13,068 nucleotides of DNA from CAADGU01 sp964467705 (GCA_964467705.1 CAYXUZ010000179.1:1-13068), one strand, 5' to 3'; counted from the first letter of the stretch, positions 1 through 7,972 are shown. The notes: generated from the letters alone by a model not told the origin. Translations and numbers: made by a program.

Positions 1-1220
1 GCCGTCAGGATGACAATGAGCAGCACCCCCAGCGCCATGCACCAGTAACGGTTTTCGGCCAAACGGCTGTTAAATTTGCTAAAGATATACCGGCCGCTGG
101 CGACAGCCACAATGATCTTGGCAAAATAAGTGACGGTAAACCCAAACAGCAGCGCCAGACCAAAAAGGACAAACAGGCCAATGGCAATGGTCGTCCCGGC
201 CAATCCACCCAAAGTCAGCGCACCAAAAGCGATTGCCAGCATGATCATCACCGCCACCACCAACATCATAGCCACAAAAATGGCGGCAATAGCCAACAGC
301 CCCCAGCCCAGACTGGGCAACGGCCGTTCCCGCACAAAACCGGCTACCTGACCCGTCCAGCGCGGTGTTAACCACACCATCAAAAAGCCGACGAGGAGCA
401 AAGCGACCAACTGGCGCAGCAGATTGGCCAGCCAGTTCCACGCCTCTTGCGCTGGCGTCAGCGTTTCCACAGTTGTGGTCTCGACCGTTTGCACAACTTC
501 TTCAAAGGCGACTTCCCCGGCAACTGCGCCATCTGGAATGTCGGCCGCAACCGGGGCGGTATAATTCAGGTCGCCGCCGATTTGGGCCTGTTCACCCAGA
601 GTAAGCCCCCATTCAAAGGTTGGTGCATTGGCCGCGCCAGGCACAAACATAAACGGCGAAAAAACCGGCGCATCTGAAGCTGCGCCCACGTCAGCCTGCA
701 CATCACCAGCCACCGTACCGAGCAGTTCTAACCCACCGGCCGATACCCACAGGTCGCCGCCCATGTCGCCGGCCAGCCGGGCCTGTGCGCCACCAAAGAA
801 CATATCCCCTTGCACCAGGCTGCCGGGCATGCTTTCCAGGCTGTAACCGCCAGCCATGAAGTCATCGCCAATTTGGGCCGCTTCACCCAGGGTGATGACT
901 GAACCACCCACGCGCACATCATCGGCCACATTGCCATTGATATAAATTTCCTGCCCGCCACCCATCAAATCACCTTCAACTATGCCATTGATAGTGGTAT
1001 TGGTGGCAAAGAAAATCACATCTCCTTTAACCGTACCATCCAGAACAAATTCATTGGCGAATACCATTAAATCATCTTCGATTACTTCTCCAGCTTCAAT
1101 TATCACCGTGGAGTCATCCATTTTTTCCAGGGCATAGCTCGAAGGCGCTAAAACCAGGCAGAGAAAAACCGAAAACAGAACGACACCTAACCATTTTCCG
1201 CGTTTCATAGGGGCTTTCAT
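1..1220 (-). CDS. secreted bactofilin-like (polymer-forming) membrane protein, 3' end cut by window edge
   Basis: I translated this frame by hand: it is open without a stop from ATG at 1220 to base 1 (406 full codons), so the C-terminus is missing. The start is fixed by a strong Shine-Dalgarno, AAGGAGGT, at 1228-1235, 8 bases before the ATG; a second in-frame ATG at 1208 is less well placed. Residues about 8-30 are a signal peptide ending in SSYA. Residues about 38-220 carry a repeated turn motif (VKGDV, VEGDL, VADDV, IGDDF, VQGDM, MGGDL, VAGDV, IGGDL), the pattern of right-handed beta-helix bactofilin domains. A Thr/Glu-rich linker follows at 240-258, then at least four hydrophobic helices from about 266 to the edge. 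Known bactofilins are mostly cytoplasmic cytoskeletal polymers; the signal peptide and C-terminal helices here imply an extracytoplasmic helix tethered to the membrane. The exact role is unknown. It is divergent from the crt operon. Confidence 0.85.
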   Translation of the reverse strand, partial: MKAPMKRGKWLGVVLFSVFLCLVLAPSSYALEKMDDSTVIIEAGEVIEDDLMVFANEFVLDGTVKGDVIFFATNTTINGIVEGDLMGGGQEIYINGNVADDVRVGGSVITLGEAAQIGDDFMAGGYSLESMPGSLVQGDMFFGGAQARLAGDMGGDLWVSAGGLELLGTVAGDVQADVGAASDAPVFSPFMFVPGAANAPTFEWGLTLGEQAQIGGDLNYTAPVAADIPDGAVAGEVAFEEVVQTVETTTVETLTPAQEAWNWLANLLRQLVALLLVGFLMVWLTPRWTGQVAGFVRERPLPSLGWGLLAIAAIFVAMMLVVAVMIMLAIAFGALTLGGLAGTTIAIGLFVLFGLALLFGFTVTYFAKIIVAVASGRYIFSKFNSRLAENRYWCMALGVLLIVILT

Positions 1221-1227
1221 CTTGTTA

Positions 1228-1235
1228 ACCTCCTT
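1228..1235 (-). promoter_or_regulatory. ribosome binding site of the bactofilin-like gene
   Basis: On the minus strand AAGGAGGT lies 8 bases upstream of ATG 1220. It is a near-complete anti-16S match and settles the start against the second ATG at 1208. No clear -35/-10 pair was found upstream; TTAATATAGA around 1280-1290 is only AT-rich. Confidence 0.8.
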
Positions 1236-1482
1236 GAATCGAGCAGGTCATGCTTGCGGTGCATACCCGCGACCAACTCTATATTAAATGTATGCAAACA
1301 CGGGAGTAGTTCAGGGACGAGGAAAGGGATTAGAGATGATGCTTCTACTCCCAGAGTGCATTATGCCGAAAGTTGAAGGAGGAAGATAGTTACAAACGGC
1401 CGTAAGACAGATGATGAACGTCAGGTTTTGCCCTTCATGCCGCTCTGTTTGCAACAAGACAAAGGTCATTTTCGTACATGCA

Positions 1483-1498
1483 TGTGACAAATTTCACA
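1483..1498. promoter_or_regulatory. CRP/FNR-family operator candidate upstream of crtB
   Basis: The sequence TGTGACAAATTTCACA is an exact TGTGA-N6-TCACA inverted repeat, the half-site arrangement recognised by CRP-type regulators. Its centre is about 60 bases before the crtB ATG. If it acts as a class II activator site centred at -41.5, transcription would begin near 1532; a poor -10 match (TCAAAT, 1518-1523) sits roughly where needed. It overlaps the adjacent palindrome ACATGCATGT (1476-1485) by three bases. Binding is inferred from pattern only. Confidence 0.55.
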
Positions 1499-1550
1499 AT
1501 CACCGTTTTATTCATCATCAAATCAGCCCCCAAAACATGAGGCAGAACAA

Positions 1551-2531
1551 ATGTCCCCAACTTCAGCTTCTTATCAATTCATGCTGACCCAAACCAGGTC
1601 AGCGCCTACAGTTTCACCAGAGCAACAATTAGTTGCTCCCATTTCTAGTGCCGAATTGGCCGCAGCCATCACCAGAGCCGCCAGCAGCCAGACGTATTTC
1701 ACCATTCGCTATCTGGTGGATCGGCCGTTGGTGGCCGATGCGTACCGTGCTTACGCTTATTTCCGCTGGGTGGATGATGTGGTGGATGAAGGTAGTGCAT
1801 CTCCTGTTGAACAGTTGGCTTTCTTAGAACGACAGCAGGCAATCGTGTCTGGCTGCTACCAGAGTGGTGGGTTAAGCGGATTGTGCCCCGAAGAACAAAT
1901 GGTGGCCGACCTCATTCGTGGCGACGAGGAGCCAAACAGTGGTTTGCGCACCTACATCGAGCAAATGATGGCTTTCGACGCCAACCGTAAAGGGCGGTTG
2001 ATTACGGAATCCGAATTAGACGAATACACACGGGCATTGGCAACGGCCGTGACCGAAGCTCTGCACCACTTCATCGGCCATGACGACATATGCCCGCCGG
2101 ATGGGGGGCGCTATCTGGCGGTAACGGGAGCGCACATCACCCACATGTTGCGGGATATGGTGGAGGACACGGCCGTTGGCTACTACAACGTCCCCCGTGA
2201 ATTTCTGGAAGCACATGGCCTGGCTGCCACTGACATTCATCATCCTGCCTGCCGTGATTGGGTGCAAAGTCGGGTGCAGTTAGCCCGTTCCTATTTTGCT
2301 GAAGGCAGAAAATGCCTGGCGCAAATGAAAAATCGTCGCCGCCGGTTGGCCGGTTTTGCCTACATCAGCCGGTTTGAACTGGTGCTGGACGCCATCGAAA
2401 AAGACAACTATTACCTGCGGTTGGAATACCCGGAACGGAAAAGCAAAAGGGCGGCGTTGAATATGGGCTGGACGGCCGTAAGCCAACTGTTATTGTCCGG
2501 CCCCGCCGTTCATGTGGAGAAAGGCCAATGA
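1551..2531 (+). CDS. crtB: phytoene/squalene synthase family protein (carotenoid head-to-head prenyl synthase)
   Basis: A 326-residue protein of the trans head-to-head isoprenyl synthase family, which joins two allylic prenyl diphosphates (two geranylgeranyl diphosphates for phytoene). The first Asp-rich motif is in FRWVDDVVDE (residues 71-80; D75, D76 and D79 bind diphosphate through Mg). The second is RDMVEDTAVGYYNVP (201-215), matching the family's D-x-x-E-D followed by Tyr and a Pro-containing loop, although the usual R-x-G-R-x-Y-L-P spelling is altered. The remaining helices fit the family fold (SRFELVLDAIEKDNYYLR, 273-290). Length is normal (about 280-340). The start ATG 1551 has GAGG 8 bases upstream; the first 30 or so residues are low in conservation, so ATG at codon 11 is possible. 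The stop overlaps the crtI start as ATGA, indicating coupled translation. Whether the product is C40 phytoene or a C30 backbone cannot be told from sequence; the crtI neighbour favours carotenoids. Confidence 0.9.
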   Translation: MSPTSASYQFMLTQTRSAPTVSPEQQLVAPISSAELAAAITRAASSQTYFTIRYLVDRPLVADAYRAYAYFRWVDDVVDEGSASPVEQLAFLERQQAIVSGCYQSGGLSGLCPEEQMVADLIRGDEEPNSGLRTYIEQMMAFDANRKGRLITESELDEYTRALATAVTEALHHFIGHDDICPPDGGRYLAVTGAHITHMLRDMVEDTAVGYYNVPREFLEAHGLAATDIHHPACRDWVQSRVQLARSYFAEGRKCLAQMKNRRRRLAGFAYISRFELVLDAIEKDNYYLRLEYPERKSKRAALNMGWTAVSQLLLSGPAVHVEKGQ

Positions 2532-4024
2532 ATCTGATAAAGACGCCAACGGTTATTATCATTGGCGCCGGCATTGGTGGCATCACCACCGCCACCCATC
2601 TGGCACAGCGTGGCTTACACGTGACCGTTTTAGAAAAGAACACCCGCCCCGGTGGCCGCTGTGACCGATTTACGCGGGAGGCCCACCAATTTGATGCCGG
2701 GCCAACCTTGCTGGTCATGCCGCTGGTGTATGAGGCGGAGTTTGCCGCTTTAGGCGCATCGGCCGCAGAGATGTTGGCCTGGCAGCGGGTAGACCCTACC
2801 TATCATCTGGTCTTCGATGACAACAGCCGCCTGACGCTCACATCCGACATGAAACGGATGCAGGAGCAATTGGAGCAAATCGAGCCGGGCAGTTTTGGTG
2901 GCTTCTTGCGTTATCTGGACGAAGGACACCGCCACTATCAGGTGGCGATGAAAAAGCTGGTGAATCGGGATTTCCGTCGAGCGATGGAGTTCTTTTCGCC
3001 GGTCAACCTGCCGCTGTTGTACCAGATTAAACCCCTGGCGAAACATTATAACCACATGTCCCGTTATTTTGAGCAGCCCCGCCTGAAGGCCGCCTTTACT
3101 TTTCAGGATGTGTACATGGGGTTGAGTCCGTTTGAAGCGCCGGCTACGTTTTCCATGATGCCCTACACAGAACTGGCGCATGGGGTCTGGTACCCGCGCG
3201 GCGGCATGTATCGCATTGTGGAATCGCTGGTGACGTTAGCACAGGTGGCGGGTGTGGAATTTGAATATGGCACGGCCGTAACCGAGATCATCACGCAGAG
3301 TAATATGGTGAAAGGGGTGGTGTTGGCCGACGGCCGTACTCTGAAAGCGGATGCGGTGGTCGCCAATGCCGACCTGCCCTACGTCTACCAAAACTTACTA
3401 CCGCCCAACGGCATGGCCCGGCGGCTGCAAAAAAAGCGGTACTCCTGCTCGGTCATCAGCTTTTTCTGGGGTGTGGACAAAAGCTACCCGGAACTGCCGC
3501 CGCACACCCTCTTTCTGGCCGATGATTACCGGGGCAACTTCGACAGCATTATAGATGACCTGACCATCCCGCAAAGCCCCAGCCTCTACATTCACGCCCC
3601 GGCCAGGCTGGAGGCGGCCATGGCCCCACCCGGTCAGGACACCATCATTGCCATTGTGCCCGTTGGACATCTGGACGAAAGCGGTGAGCAGGATTGGCCC
3701 ACCATCCGCACGCAAGCGCGGCAGGCGGTGTTTGATCGCCTGGCTGGCCTGGGGATGGCCGATCTGCCCGCGCACATCAAGTTTGAGACAAACTACACAC
3801 CGCTCTCCTGGCGCAAACGGTATAACCTGACCAAAGGGGCCACGCACGGATTGGGCCACAATCTGACGCAACTGGGCTACCTGCGGCCGCATAACCGGGA
3901 CGCGCATTTTTACAATCTCTACTTTGTGGGGGCCAGCACCCACCCCGGCACGGGAGTGCCTACGGCATTGGTCTCGGCGCGGCATACGGCCGTGCGGTTG
4001 TTAGAAGAATTACAGATGGCATGA
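2528..4024 (+). CDS. crtI: phytoene desaturase / CrtI-type carotenoid dehydrogenase
   Basis: A 498-residue FAD-dependent oxidoreductase of the CrtI family, which introduces double bonds into phytoene or a related carotenoid, probably at the cytoplasmic membrane. The N-terminal dinucleotide-binding fold is clear: IIGAGIGG at 11-18, with the ribose-binding Glu at E36 in VTVLEKN and PGGR at 41-44. The C-terminus has the family signature YFVGASTHPGTGVP at 465-478, preceded by the YNLTKGATHGLGHN and LRP elements. Length is typical (490-510). The ATG overlaps the crtB stop by four bases and GGAGAAAGG of the crtB end can serve as ribosome binding site. No cyclase, ketolase or glycosyltransferase follows, so the operon as seen would give an acyclic desaturated product; later steps must be encoded elsewhere. 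Number of desaturations cannot be predicted. Confidence 0.94.
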   Translation: MNLIKTPTVIIIGAGIGGITTATHLAQRGLHVTVLEKNTRPGGRCDRFTREAHQFDAGPTLLVMPLVYEAEFAALGASAAEMLAWQRVDPTYHLVFDDNSRLTLTSDMKRMQEQLEQIEPGSFGGFLRYLDEGHRHYQVAMKKLVNRDFRRAMEFFSPVNLPLLYQIKPLAKHYNHMSRYFEQPRLKAAFTFQDVYMGLSPFEAPATFSMMPYTELAHGVWYPRGGMYRIVESLVTLAQVAGVEFEYGTAVTEIITQSNMVKGVVLADGRTLKADAVVANADLPYVYQNLLPPNGMARRLQKKRYSCSVISFFWGVDKSYPELPPHTLFLADDYRGNFDSIIDDLTIPQSPSLYIHAPARLEAAMAPPGQDTIIAIVPVGHLDESGEQDWPTIRTQARQAVFDRLAGLGMADLPAHIKFETNYTPLSWRKRYNLTKGATHGLGHNLTQLGYLRPHNRDAHFYNLYFVGASTHPGTGVPTALVSARHTAVRLLEELQMA

Positions 4025-4060
4025 TCTCTATCAGGTAAACGGTGGTCTTACTTGTGCATG

Positions 4061-4093
4061 CAGACATCCGATTTATAAAAAATCGGATGTCTG
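4061..4093 (+). terminator. transcription terminator hairpin after crtI
   Basis: A perfect 14-bp inverted repeat (4061-4074 with 4080-4093, arm CAGACATCCGATTT, 5-base loop) starts 37 bases after the crtI stop. The plus strand continues ATTGTATTT, a weak T tract. The hairpin lies between two convergent genes, and could also stop transcripts from the minus-strand gene ending at 4168, though no T run follows on that strand. Confidence 0.65.
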
Positions 4094-4167
4094 ATTGTAT
4101 TTAAGTGAAGCCAGATACCGCGCTGAGTTTGATGAAGCGATGTAACTGGCTACAGCCTACCAATGCA

Positions 4168-7100
4168 TCATTCAGTGCCGCCGCCCACAATGACGGGCAG
4201 AAAGGTCATGTACGGTACGATGACGGTGAAGGTGCTGACCGGGCTGATGTTGCCAGCTGCGTCAACGGCCGTCACGTAAAACTGATGTGTACCCGCAGGC
4301 AGTGGTGCAGCAAGGGTACATTCCCAGGCCCCATTGGGGGGCACGGCCGTTTCACAAATCACGTTACCGCCTTCATCCGTCATGGTCAGGGTTGTGCCCG
4401 GCTCGGCTGTGCCCCAAAAGATCATCTCGCCCGCCGTTGGAGCATTGACCTCCGGCGCGGGCGGTGCGGTTTGATCAATCGTCACCGTTAGTGTGGTAGG
4501 AACACTGGCGTTGCCAGCCGCATCAGTGGCCACCACGTTAAAAATATGGCCGCCTTCACCCAATAGACTTATTGAAGTGCATTGCCAATTGCCGTTGGCA
4601 ACGGCCGTCGCCGTGCAAACAACGCTACCCCCTACCTCATGGACATCAATCTGCGCGCCCGGTTCGGTTGTCCCCGCAAAATTCAGCGGGTCTTGATTAG
4701 TAATGCTGCCGTCTGCGGGGGCGGCAACCTCTGGTGCGGATGGTGTGGTCTGGTCAATCGTCACCGTCAGCGTGGTAGGCTCACTTGCGTTATCGGCCGC
4801 GTCAGTGGCAATCACGTTAAAGGTATGGCTGCCTTCACCTAAAAGATTTGCCGGTGTGCATTGCCAATTGCCGTTGGCAACGGCCGTTACTGTGCAAATA
4901 ATGCCGCTTCCAACCTCATGTACGTCAATCCGCGCACCTGGTTCGGTCGTGCCCACAAAGGTCAGCGGGTCTTGATTGGTTATGCTGCCGTCCGCGGGGT
5001 TGGTAACGACGGGCGCATCCGGTGGCGTCACATCTGGCCCGGTCACGGTGACGGTGACGGTGGTTGTGTCCGTAGCCCCGTTATTGTCCCAAACGGTCAT
5101 GGTCACCAGGTGTGACCCCAGTTCGGTGTAGCTGTTGTAGGTCGTTGCACCCCAAGATTCGCTGCCATCTTCAAAAGTCCAGCGGATGTTGCCAATGGAG
5201 CCATCGGGGTCATAGGAACCGGCGGCGTAGAATGTTACATCCAGTGGGGGTGGGCCGGAAGCGGGCACGGCCGTGGCGACGGCAACTGGTAGTTGATTGG
5301 GATTATTCGCCTGAATGGCCACTGTGTTGACGCTGGTGGCGCCCTCATCATCGGTAACGGTCAGGTGGGTCACGTAATTCCCGGCTGTGGTGTAAAGATG
5401 GGCTGGATTGGCCTGGGTTGAGGTCGTCCCGTCGCCAAAATCCCACAGGTAAGAAGCCACAGTGCCGTCTGGGTCACTGCTGCCGGTAGCGCTAAAGTTG
5501 ACCGTGAAAGGCACAATGCCACTGGTGACGTTGCCACTGGCGACGGCTACCGGCCAGCCATTGCCGCCCACGCCATAGCGCGTATACCCCACCCGGTAAG
5601 CGGCGAATGGGGCTTCGTTGCGCATGAGGGAGTTGGATAGGAAGGAAACTCCGGCCGACGCCGCGATATTGGGAAATGCTTCGGCCAGCGGAGATGTGGA
5701 GAAGGCAAAACCTTTGGGGTCAATGACCGTGCCGCTGGCACTGATGCGCATCCCGAACAGGTCACTGCGGGCATCCAATTGGTCGAGTGTATGGGGGGCG
5801 AAGCGGTTCTTCTGGTCGTTGAAGACGACGATGAACTGGCTGCCATCCCAGGCTACGCGGGGGCGGTATTGGTTGCCGATCCAGGGGGTGAGGTTCACGG
5901 CCGTGCCTAACGATCCATTCGGGTAAATCGTCTGCGACACGAGGTCGGTTTCGACGCCGGAAGTCAGTTCGTTGGATTGTACCAGGAGGGCCATCGTGTC
6001 GCTGGCGGCCAGCCCAATCTCGAAAAGGCCATTGCCGCCAGCCGTTGAATAAGGGCCATAGGCAGTCGCGCTGGGCGAAAACGTGCCATCGGCATTCACA
6101 AACGTGAACGCTGTGCCCGCCATCGGGTCGTCATGGCTAAAGTTCTGCTGCCAGACCACCAGCCAGCGATTGTCAAACGGGGTGACGGCTAATGAGCGGG
6201 CGTAAGAGCCGCCAATGACGAGAGCGGGATTGTCCAACACGGCCCCATTGGTGCCTTGTACCCGTGCTGCGACGGGGACAACATATTCCGGGTAGCCGTC
6301 AATTTTATGCGCCACCACCAGGAAAAGGTCGCCTAACGCGGCGACATCCGTCGTGCCAAAGCCGGTCATCACCACAAAAGGCGCGGCATCTACCAGCGTG
6401 CCATCCTGCTGGATGCGTTGGGCGAACACGTTATTGCCAATGCTCCAGGCTGCCAGGTAAAGGGAGCCGTTCCAGGCGATGGTGGGTGCGCCAGGGCCGT
6501 TGAGAATAGGGCCGCTGGCTAATTGTATGGGTTCGGTGGTTAATGGGTTGCCATCCCCATCTAGCGGTTGGGCCATGATGCGATGGGCCGTGGCGGTCTG
6601 GCTTTGGAAGACGACCATGTAGCCATTGCTGCCCACGGCCGTGTCCGCCCAAATTTGCATGGGGCTGCCCAGCGAGAGGGTCTGGTTGGTTCCGGCACTG
6701 TTATCGGGAGCGATGTTGGCTGAGACGACATTATTCTCCGTGGTGTACTGTTCCCAAATGAGTTGCACGCCGCCGGTGGACGTGGCTGCTGCGTTCCCCC
6801 CGGATGGGCCGCTGACAGCCACGCCGCCGGGGTCTAGTACTTGCCCGGCGCTGTTGACACGCGCCAGGTAGAGTGTGCCATTGTGCGTCCAGGTAATTTT
6901 CCAGTTAGTGCCGTCCCAGACGACGGCCGTTGTGGTATAGGGCTGTGGTTCATGGGTGTCTGAGATATTGACGCCGCTGCCGTCCAGCTTAACACCGGCG
7001 GTGCTGATGCGTGAACCCATGACGGCCGTGCTGAAATCGGGCTGCTGCTGGTGCCAGACCAGGTAAAACTGGCTGCCGTTGCTGGTCAGATCGGCCGCGT

Positions 7101-7905
7101 TAGGGACATCGTTCAAAATGGTCTGCGGGGTGGCATCCAACAGTTGGAGGGCCTGGTCAAAACGAATCCCCTCCGTGTCGTCTATCCCTTGCCAGGTGAA
7201 CAGATAGACGCCACCGGCATAGGCCAGACGCAGGTTGAAGCGCAAGTAATACGTTCCGGGCACAAGCGATTGAGCCGGTAATTCAACTGTACCGGCGGCT
7301 GTAATACGCACTGCTTTGAGATCATAACCATCGGCTTCACCGTGGAAAACCACGACCCACTCTGTGCCATCGCTGGCGACGGCCCATGAGGAGATAAACG
7401 GGATAACGCCGAAGATGCGAATGGGTGTGGTGTCCAGAATTTCCCCGCTGGGGGAGACGCGAACGGCTTCCAGCGATTTCTGGTAGTAGTAGCCGGTGCC
7501 GCTGACGGAGTAGCTTTCATAGACAACCAACCAATGCGTGCCGTTCCAGACGGCCGTGGGGTTTGTCTGGGTAGCTGGCCCCTGGGTGATGGCAAAAGGG
7601 GGTGCATCCAGCGGATTGCCGGATGCATCCAGGCGCATCCCGTAAATGTCGCCATAGGTTTCAAATTCCAGTAAATCAGTGGGGGCTGAGCGATAATCGG
7701 CCCAGACAGCCAGGAGGGTGTCGCCGCCCTGGGCGATGTTGGGCGTCAGTTGTTGTCCAGCAGCGCCGCCGATGGTGTCATCGCCGGGCAGGAAATGGGT
7801 GGGGGTGACGGCCGTTTCTGCGGCATAGGTCGAGCGCATGAATGCGAACAGAATGGACAGACTCAATAACAAGATGCTGCTGCGTTTGAAAGTAATTGTT
7901 GGCAT
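4168..7905 (-). CDS. large secreted repeat protein: propeller-like repeats, two PKD domains, three Ig-like domains
   Basis: A 1245-residue exported protein. ATG 7905 follows AAAGGA; residues 1-28 are a signal peptide (Lys/Arg, hydrophobic core, ending TYA). Residues about 55-700 hold about ten copies of a blade-like motif, W(D/N)G-x2-(W/F/Y)-x-V-x-(W/F), for example near 119, 176, 274, 329, 425, 477, 577 and 686, each followed by a short 'R-x-x-x-x-G' segment; this suggests one or more beta-propellers. Two PKD domains follow (784-866 with WDFGDGT, and 871-955 with WTFEDGS), then three bacterial Ig-like domains (about 960-1051, 1053-1144, 1147-1230), the first two nearly identical. It ends in a short tail, PYMTFLPVIVGGGTE. 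No catalytic motif was recognised, so a surface, adhesion or binding role is inference only. All 11 ACGGCCGT octamers in the gene encode Thr-Ala-Val. A 30-base dyad lies upstream; it converges on crtI. Confidence 0.88.
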   Translation of the reverse strand: MPTITFKRSSILLLSLSILFAFMRSTYAAETAVTPTHFLPGDDTIGGAAGQQLTPNIAQGGDTLLAVWADYRSAPTDLLEFETYGDIYGMRLDASGNPLDAPPFAITQGPATQTNPTAVWNGTHWLVVYESYSVSGTGYYYQKSLEAVRVSPSGEILDTTPIRIFGVIPFISSWAVASDGTEWVVVFHGEADGYDLKAVRITAAGTVELPAQSLVPGTYYLRFNLRLAYAGGVYLFTWQGIDDTEGIRFDQALQLLDATPQTILNDVPNAADLTSNGSQFYLVWHQQQPDFSTAVMGSRISTAGVKLDGSGVNISDTHEPQPYTTTAVVWDGTNWKITWTHNGTLYLARVNSAGQVLDPGGVAVSGPSGGNAAATSTGGVQLIWEQYTTENNVVSANIAPDNSAGTNQTLSLGSPMQIWADTAVGSNGYMVVFQSQTATAHRIMAQPLDGDGNPLTTEPIQLASGPILNGPGAPTIAWNGSLYLAAWSIGNNVFAQRIQQDGTLVDAAPFVVMTGFGTTDVAALGDLFLVVAHKIDGYPEYVVPVAARVQGTNGAVLDNPALVIGGSYARSLAVTPFDNRWLVVWQQNFSHDDPMAGTAFTFVNADGTFSPSATAYGPYSTAGGNGLFEIGLAASDTMALLVQSNELTSGVETDLVSQTIYPNGSLGTAVNLTPWIGNQYRPRVAWDGSQFIVVFNDQKNRFAPHTLDQLDARSDLFGMRISASGTVIDPKGFAFSTSPLAEAFPNIAASAGVSFLSNSLMRNEAPFAAYRVGYTRYGVGGNGWPVAVASGNVTSGIVPFTVNFSATGSSDPDGTVASYLWDFGDGTTSTQANPAHLYTTAGNYVTHLTVTDDEGATSVNTVAIQANNPNQLPVAVATAVPASGPPPLDVTFYAAGSYDPDGSIGNIRWTFEDGSESWGATTYNSYTELGSHLVTMTVWDNNGATDTTTVTVTVTGPDVTPPDAPVVTNPADGSITNQDPLTFVGTTEPGARIDVHEVGSGIICTVTAVANGNWQCTPANLLGEGSHTFNVIATDAADNASEPTTLTVTIDQTTPSAPEVAAPADGSITNQDPLNFAGTTEPGAQIDVHEVGGSVVCTATAVANGNWQCTSISLLGEGGHIFNVVATDAAGNASVPTTLTVTIDQTAPPAPEVNAPTAGEMIFWGTAEPGTTLTMTDEGGNVICETAVPPNGAWECTLAAPLPAGTHQFYVTAVDAAGNISPVSTFTVIVPYMTFLPVIVGGGTE
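4474..5028 (-). repeat. tandem duplication of an Ig-like module inside the secreted protein gene
   Basis: The segments 4753-5028 and 4474-4749 encode Ig-like domains 1 and 2 and are direct repeats with a period of 279 bases (93 codons). Both share PADGSITNQDPL, TTEPGA-IDVHEVG, VANGNWQCT and LLGEG. The DNA word GCCGTTGGCAACGGCCGT occurs in both copies (4591 and 4870). The third domain (4216-4467) has the same fold pattern but is much more diverged. This indicates a fairly recent unit duplication. Confidence 0.8.
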
Positions 7906-7942
7906 GGGTTCCTTTACTTTTGTGAGTTTTTAGAGTGGTGCA

Positions 7943-7972
7943 AGAACATGACAGCTTGATGTGTCATGTTCT
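7943..7972. promoter_or_regulatory. 30-base dyad (operator or leader hairpin) upstream of the large secreted gene
   Basis: A perfect inverted repeat of 11 bp (AGAACATGACA at 7943-7953; TGTCATGTTCT at 7962-7972) with an 8-base spacer lies 38 bases upstream of ATG 7905. There is no T tract on either side, so it is not a terminator. It may be a repressor operator or an RNA hairpin in the leader; TTGCAC (7938-7943, minus strand) is a possible but weak -35 abutting it. The binding protein is unknown. Confidence 0.55.

Larger units (their letters stand above)
1221..1550. other. divergent intergenic region, bactofilin-like gene / crtB
   Basis: This stretch of 330 bases has no credible gene on either strand. 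It holds the ribosome binding site of the leftward gene, one ACGGCCGT octamer at 1396-1403, the 10-bp palindrome ACATGCATGT at 1476-1485, the CRP/FNR-like palindrome at 1483-1498, and the GAGG ribosome binding site of crtB at 1539-1542. An AAGGAGGAAG stretch near 1376-1386 looks like a Shine-Dalgarno but no start codon follows at a usual distance. Promoters for both flanking genes must lie here, but I could not place convincing -35/-10 boxes. Confidence 0.6.

Noticed and set aside
1360..1400. AAGGAGGAAG Shine-Dalgarno-like sequence suggesting a small gene
   Set aside because: No start codon follows at normal spacing; the only nearby ATG gives 8 codons and precedes the motif.
3398..3985. 195-codon minus-strand open frame opposite crtI
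   Set aside because: It lies wholly within the conserved crtI coding region and shows no family features.
4105..4491. 128-codon plus-strand open frame after the crt operon
   Set aside because: It runs antisense through the C-terminal Ig-like domain of the secreted protein and lacks a ribosome binding site.
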